Shown here: one piece after another, positions 5,295-8,600 of the stretch
Numbering within the stretch: position 1 is the first letter of the stretch
How the letters are laid out: the number at the start of each line of letters is the position of its first letter
Origin: Deltaproteobacteria bacterium
GTDB lineage: Bacteria > Desulfobacterota > Desulfobacteria > Desulfobacterales > JAFDFH01
Length of the DNA stretch: 8,600 nucleotides
Assembly (NCBI GenBank): GCA_019309945.1
Contig: JAFDFH010000078.1
Location: forward strand, 1 to 8,600
Direction of reading: 5' to 3'
Position numbers and translations under genes: made by a program
Notes under the pieces: model-generated
Told to the model about the DNA's origin: nothing
Seen by the model: only the letters and a program-made list of their open reading frames with translations
The model's database searches: none

Positions 5295-8200
5295 ATGGCT
5301 GAAAATAAAGGAAATTTCTTTGTCCACCGGCCCATCGTTGCCATGGTGATTGCCATTGTGATTGTAATTGTTGGTGCGGTTATGTTAATCGGGTTACCCA
5401 TTGAACAATACCCAAACCTTACACCGCCAATAGTTGAAGTCAGGGGTACTTATACAGGTGCCAATGCCATAAGTGTAGAAGAATCAGTTTCGACACCATT
5501 GGAACAAGAAATAAACGGGGTAGATAATATGATCTACATGAAATCTACCAATTCCAATGATGGTACGATGGTTATCCAGGTTTCTTTTGACGTTGGTACA
5601 GACCCTGATATGAATACGGTTTTAACCCAAAACCGGGTGTCAGCGGCCTCTGCTAAACTGCCTCCTGAAGTAACAAAATATGGCGTTACCACTAAAAAAT
5701 CGCTGCCCAACATTTTAATGTTGGTAACACTAACTTCTGATGGACGCTACGATCAGGATTTTTTGGGTAACTATGCCTTGATCAACATCAAAGATCAATT
5801 GTCAAGGATAAAAGGTATAGGTAGGGTTGACGTGATGGGAGCTGCAGATTATTCGATGCGTATATGGGTTAAGCCCGATCGCCTGTCACAAATGGGGCTC
5901 ACAGTACCTGAGATTATTAATGCCATTAATGAACAAAACGTGATTGTTCCCGGGGGGAAATTTGGCGCTGAACCTGCACCTCCCGGTACGGAGTTTACTT
6001 ATACCGTTCGGTTACCCGAGCGGTTTAATTCTCCTGAAGCATTTGGCGAAATTGTAGTCAGAACACAGCCTGACGGATCTCAAATAAAACTCAAGGATAT
6101 AGCTACGATCAACTTGGGAGTAGAAACTTATAATATGATTCCAAGACTCAATGGGGAAACCGCAGGCATTGTGGCGCTCTACCAGGCACCCGGATCAAAT
6201 GCTGTTGAACTGGCTGAAAACGTATTAAAAGAAATGGATGTGCTGGCAAAGAGCTTTCCTGAAAGTATAAAATATGCTGTTTCCTTAGACTCCACCGCAC
6301 CGATTACAGCGGGGATCAAGGATATAGTGGTAACCTTAATTATTGCCTTGATCCTGGTTATACTTGTCGTATTTATTTTTATTCAGGATTGGCGGGCAAC
6401 CCTTATCCCTACCCTTGCTATTCCGGTTTCCTTGATAGGTGCATTTATGTTTTTTCCAGCCCTTGGTTTTACTATTAATGTACTATCCCTGCTTGGCCTG
6501 GTTTTAGCAATTGGAATTGTTGTAGATGACGCCATTGTTGTTGTAGAGGCCGTACAGGTAAACATAGCCAAAGGTATGAACAGCAAAGAAGCTACTTTGG
6601 ATGCCATGGCTAAAGTAACTGCGCCTGTAATTGCGACTACGCTGGTGTTGATTGCTGTATTTATCCCTGTTGCCGGAATGGCCGGAATTACGGGTTTGCT
6701 TTATCAGCAATTCGCCATAACCATCGTGGTATCAGTTATTGTATCTTCCGTGAACGCCCTAACCCTCAGCCCTGCGCTTTGCTCCATATTGTTAAAAGAA
6801 CCAAAACCTTATGGCGGACCTTTAGGTTGGTTCTTTAAAAAATTCAATCAGGGGATGGACAGAACCACAGACGCCTACATGAGTTTTACAAATATTGTAT
6901 CGCGTAAACTCAAGCGAAGTGTTGTCTTTATAGTAATTATGACTATTGGAGCAGGCCTATTTGGCACCCTGGTACCCGGAGGATTCATCCCCGAAGAAGA
7001 TATGGGGTATTTCTATGTTAACCTACAATTGCCCAATGCAGCCTCAATCCAACGATCTGATGTTGTTGCAAAACAAATTGAGGATATCCTGATGGAGTTT
7101 GATGAGATAGAATATGTTACTACTGCTACCGGTTACAGTATTTTATCAGGAGCGATGACATCGAATACCGGATTTTTATTTGTTTCGTTAATCAATTGGG
7201 CTGATAGGGAGTTTACGGCAGCAGAAATTATTGCTCAGGTAAACGGGAAACTGGCTGGCAGAATAAAAGGGGCGCAAGCATTTGCATTTGGCCCCCCTGC
7301 CATACCGGGACTGGGGAATGGCTCCGGCTTTAGCATAATGTTACAGGATAAAGGCGGAAATAATCCCGAATACCTGGCCGGCAATACCATGAAATTTATA
7401 AAAGCTGCTAACGAACGTCCGGAAATTGGCAAAGCTTTTACAACTTTCCAAGCTACGGTACCGCAGCGTTTTATGGACATCGACAGGGAAAAAGCCCTAA
7501 AGATGGGAATTCGCTTAAATGATCTGTACATTACGGTTGGCGCATTTATGGGAGGTTCTTATGTGAATGATTTTACCCGTTTTGGAAGGTTGTACAAAAC
7601 CTATATTCAGGCAGAGCCCGAGTACCGTGTTGATGAGAAGCAAATAAATAATTTCTTTATTAAAAATAATGCAGGCAAGATGGTTCCCCTTGCTACGGTG
7701 GCTACTATCAGACCTATTTCCGGGCCTGACTACACAACGCGTTTTAACCTGTACCGTTCAGTTGAAGTTACGGGAGGGCCTGCCGAAGGCTACACATCGA
7801 ACGAAGCCAGAAATGCATTAAAGGAAGTGGCTGCAGATGTGTTACCCCAGGATATGAGTTATACCTGGAATGCCATGTCATTCCAGGAAGAGAAAGCTTC
7901 CGGATCGCTGGGTATGATACTCACTTTTTCTCTGCTATTCGTATTCCTGATCCTCTCAGCTCAATATGAAAGCTGGTCCCTGCCTCTCAGTATTTTGATG
8001 GGAACACCATTTGCTATTTTTGGCGCATTATTCGCCCTTTGGGCCGGAAGACTGATCAGTCCTACATTTGAGAACAACATTTTCGCCCAGGTATCTTTTG
8101 TAATGCTCATTGGTATGGCAGCGAAAAATGCCATCCTGATTGTTGAATTTGCCAACGAAGAATTTAAAAAAGGAATCAGTCTATTCGATGCTGCCATTAA

Positions 8201-8468
8201 AGCGGCCCAATCAAGGTTTAGACCCATTTTGATGACGGCTTTTTCATTTATTTTCGGTATATTCCCACTTGTTATTGCCACCGGTTCAGGTGCTGAAGCC
8301 AGAAAGGTGATGGGAGTAGCATTGATGGGAGGGATGTCGCTTGCCACCTTACTGGGGGTGTTCCTTTATCCAATGCTATTTGTTTTCATAGGTAAAATTG
8401 CAGGGTATGAGAAGAAAGGAGAAGCTATCGTTTCAAGTAACAATTCTCAAACTACAATTGACAAATAA
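5295..8468 (+). CDS. HAE1-type RND multidrug efflux permease (AcrB/MexB family)
   Basis: A full-length 1057-residue inner-membrane pump (AcrB is 1049) that exports hydrophobic compounds using the proton gradient, working as a trimer with an adaptor and a TolC-like channel. The start MAENKGNFFVHRPIVAMVIAI leads into TM1. IEQYPNLTPPIVEV marks the HAE1 subfamily, not the heavy-metal (HME) one. The proton-relay residues are all present: D411 and D412 in TM4 (GIVVDDAIVV), K944 in TM10 (AAKNAILIVEF) and R974 in TM11 (SRFRPILMT), matching AcrB D407, D408, K940 and R971. The two halves repeat: periplasmic porter domains lie between TM1/TM2 and TM7/TM8. The start has only a weak purine tract (GAAAG) and is probably coupled to the adaptor stop four bases upstream. 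No channel gene follows. The wording of the protein (e.g. PGGKFG, PAPPGTEFTYTVRLP) and its codon choice remind me of Bacteroidota pumps; this is impression, not measurement. Confidence 0.96.
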   Translation: MAENKGNFFVHRPIVAMVIAIVIVIVGAVMLIGLPIEQYPNLTPPIVEVRGTYTGANAISVEESVSTPLEQEINGVDNMIYMKSTNSNDGTMVIQVSFDVGTDPDMNTVLTQNRVSAASAKLPPEVTKYGVTTKKSLPNILMLVTLTSDGRYDQDFLGNYALINIKDQLSRIKGIGRVDVMGAADYSMRIWVKPDRLSQMGLTVPEIINAINEQNVIVPGGKFGAEPAPPGTEFTYTVRLPERFNSPEAFGEIVVRTQPDGSQIKLKDIATINLGVETYNMIPRLNGETAGIVALYQAPGSNAVELAENVLKEMDVLAKSFPESIKYAVSLDSTAPITAGIKDIVVTLIIALILVILVVFIFIQDWRATLIPTLAIPVSLIGAFMFFPALGFTINVLSLLGLVLAIGIVVDDAIVVVEAVQVNIAKGMNSKEATLDAMAKVTAPVIATTLVLIAVFIPVAGMAGITGLLYQQFAITIVVSVIVSSVNALTLSPALCSILLKEPKPYGGPLGWFFKKFNQGMDRTTDAYMSFTNIVSRKLKRSVVFIVIMTIGAGLFGTLVPGGFIPEEDMGYFYVNLQLPNAASIQRSDVVAKQIEDILMEFDEIEYVTTATGYSILSGAMTSNTGFLFVSLINWADREFTAAEIIAQVNGKLAGRIKGAQAFAFGPPAIPGLGNGSGFSIMLQDKGGNNPEYLAGNTMKFIKAANERPEIGKAFTTFQATVPQRFMDIDREKALKMGIRLNDLYITVGAFMGGSYVNDFTRFGRLYKTYIQAEPEYRVDEKQINNFFIKNNAGKMVPLATVATIRPISGPDYTTRFNLYRSVEVTGGPAEGYTSNEARNALKEVAADVLPQDMSYTWNAMSFQEEKASGSLGMILTFSLLFVFLILSAQYESWSLPLSILMGTPFAIFGALFALWAGRLISPTFENNIFAQVSFVMLIGMAAKNAILIVEFANEEFKKGISLFDAAIKAAQSRFRPILMTAFSFIFGIFPLVIATGSGAEARKVMGVALMGGMSLATLLGVFLYPMLFVFIGKIAGYEKKGEAIVSSNNSQTTIDK

Positions 8469-8491
8469 TCACTAATGTTAATAAAATAGGA

Positions 8492-8516
8492 TCTTCTCCA
8501 ATTTAGTTGGAGAAGA
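8492..8516. terminator. Strong hairpin after the RND permease
   Basis: TCTTCTCCAA (8492-8501) pairs perfectly with TTGGAGAAGA (8507-8516) around a 5-base loop, 24 bases after the permease stop. There is no T run on the plus-strand side (GGGTTCC follows), so it is not a classical rho-independent terminator. It also lies downstream of the minus-strand gene at the right edge, where it could act as a shared end-of-transcript hairpin protecting both messages. Confidence 0.5.
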
Positions 8517-8519
8517 GGG

Positions 8520-8551
8520 TTCCAGGATTCCAGGGGTCAAGGATTCAAGGG
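8520..8551. repeat. Short TTCMAGG-type tandem repeats
   Basis: Four imperfect units follow one another: TTCCAGGA (8520), TTCCAGGGG (8528), TCAAGGA (8537) and TTCAAGGG (8544). On the minus strand they read as CCTTGAA/CCTGGAA units and overlap the last codons and stop of the possible four-helix-bundle gene. Nothing indicates a protein-coding role for the repeats themselves. Confidence 0.6.
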
Positions 8552-8600
8552 TTTGTTTTCTAAAGACTTTATCAGCGCCTTTAACATTCTTTGGCTTTCT
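8537..8600 (-). CDS. Possible four-helix-bundle (23S rRNA intervening-sequence type) protein, C-terminal end
   Basis: A frame enters from the right edge on the minus strand and ends at TGA 8537-8539, giving 20 residues: ESQRMLKALIKSLENKPLNP. The RMLxaLIkSL segment resembles the last helix of the small four-helix-bundle proteins related to those encoded in 23S rRNA intervening sequences, which are common in environmental anaerobes; their function is not known. The fragment is too short for certainty, and other minus-strand frames are also open for part of this stretch. The last codons lie inside the TTCMAGG repeat run. It converges with the RND permease gene. Confidence 0.38.
   Translation of the reverse strand, partial: ESQRMLKALIKSLENKPLNP

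Overview
The window looks like a piece of a chromosome, or of a metagenomic contig, from an anaerobic Gram-negative bacterium. A sulfate-reducer-like Desulfobacterota is my best guess. The reasons are a short rubrerythrin-type diiron protein, a uroporphyrinogen-decarboxylase-superfamily protein of the methyltransferase-like kind, a cysteine-rich DUF2284 protein, a two-cysteine glutaredoxin, and intergenic space littered with roughly 140-150 bp imperfect palindromes. The taxonomy is inference. I see no rRNA, tRNA, CRISPR array, transposase or phage gene.

Layout, left to right. Positions 1-210 hold the 3' end of a bactofilin-like gene that enters from the left. Next comes a ferritin-like diiron protein (273-764), whose stop codon lies inside a 38-bp solo copy of a mobile-element end. 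A GhrA-type glyoxylate/hydroxypyruvate reductase follows (821-1750). The 410-bp gap after it contains a weak terminator-like hairpin and a 149-bp palindromic repeat that ends just before the ribosome binding site of the URO-D-family gene (2161-3204). That gene converges with a DUF2284 gene on the minus strand (3366-3968). After an AT-rich gap comes a glutaredoxin (4337-4648). A noncoding stretch then leads to a complete MITE-like element at 4849-4989, with matching ends and a 6-bp TATCTA target duplication. Just beyond it is the 3' remnant of an RND membrane-fusion (adaptor) gene, apparently frameshifted, followed four bases later by a full-length HAE1-type RND efflux permease (5295-8468). The window closes with a strong hairpin, a short run of TTCMAGG-type repeats, and what may be the last 20 codons of a four-helix-bundle protein on the minus strand.

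How the genes work together. The diiron protein and GhrA are co-directional and close (56 bp), so they may be co-transcribed, but no shared pathway is obvious. The URO-D-family and DUF2284 genes converge; both families occur around anaerobic C1 and corrinoid metabolism, but nothing here proves a partnership. The RND pump would need an adaptor and a TolC-like channel. The adaptor in this window is only a stump and no channel gene is present.

I found no new defence or biosynthetic system. The points most worth a second look are the MITE with its duplication and its recurring solo end, the pump left beside a broken adaptor, and the URO-D protein with Trp where related methyltransferases have a zinc-ligand Cys.
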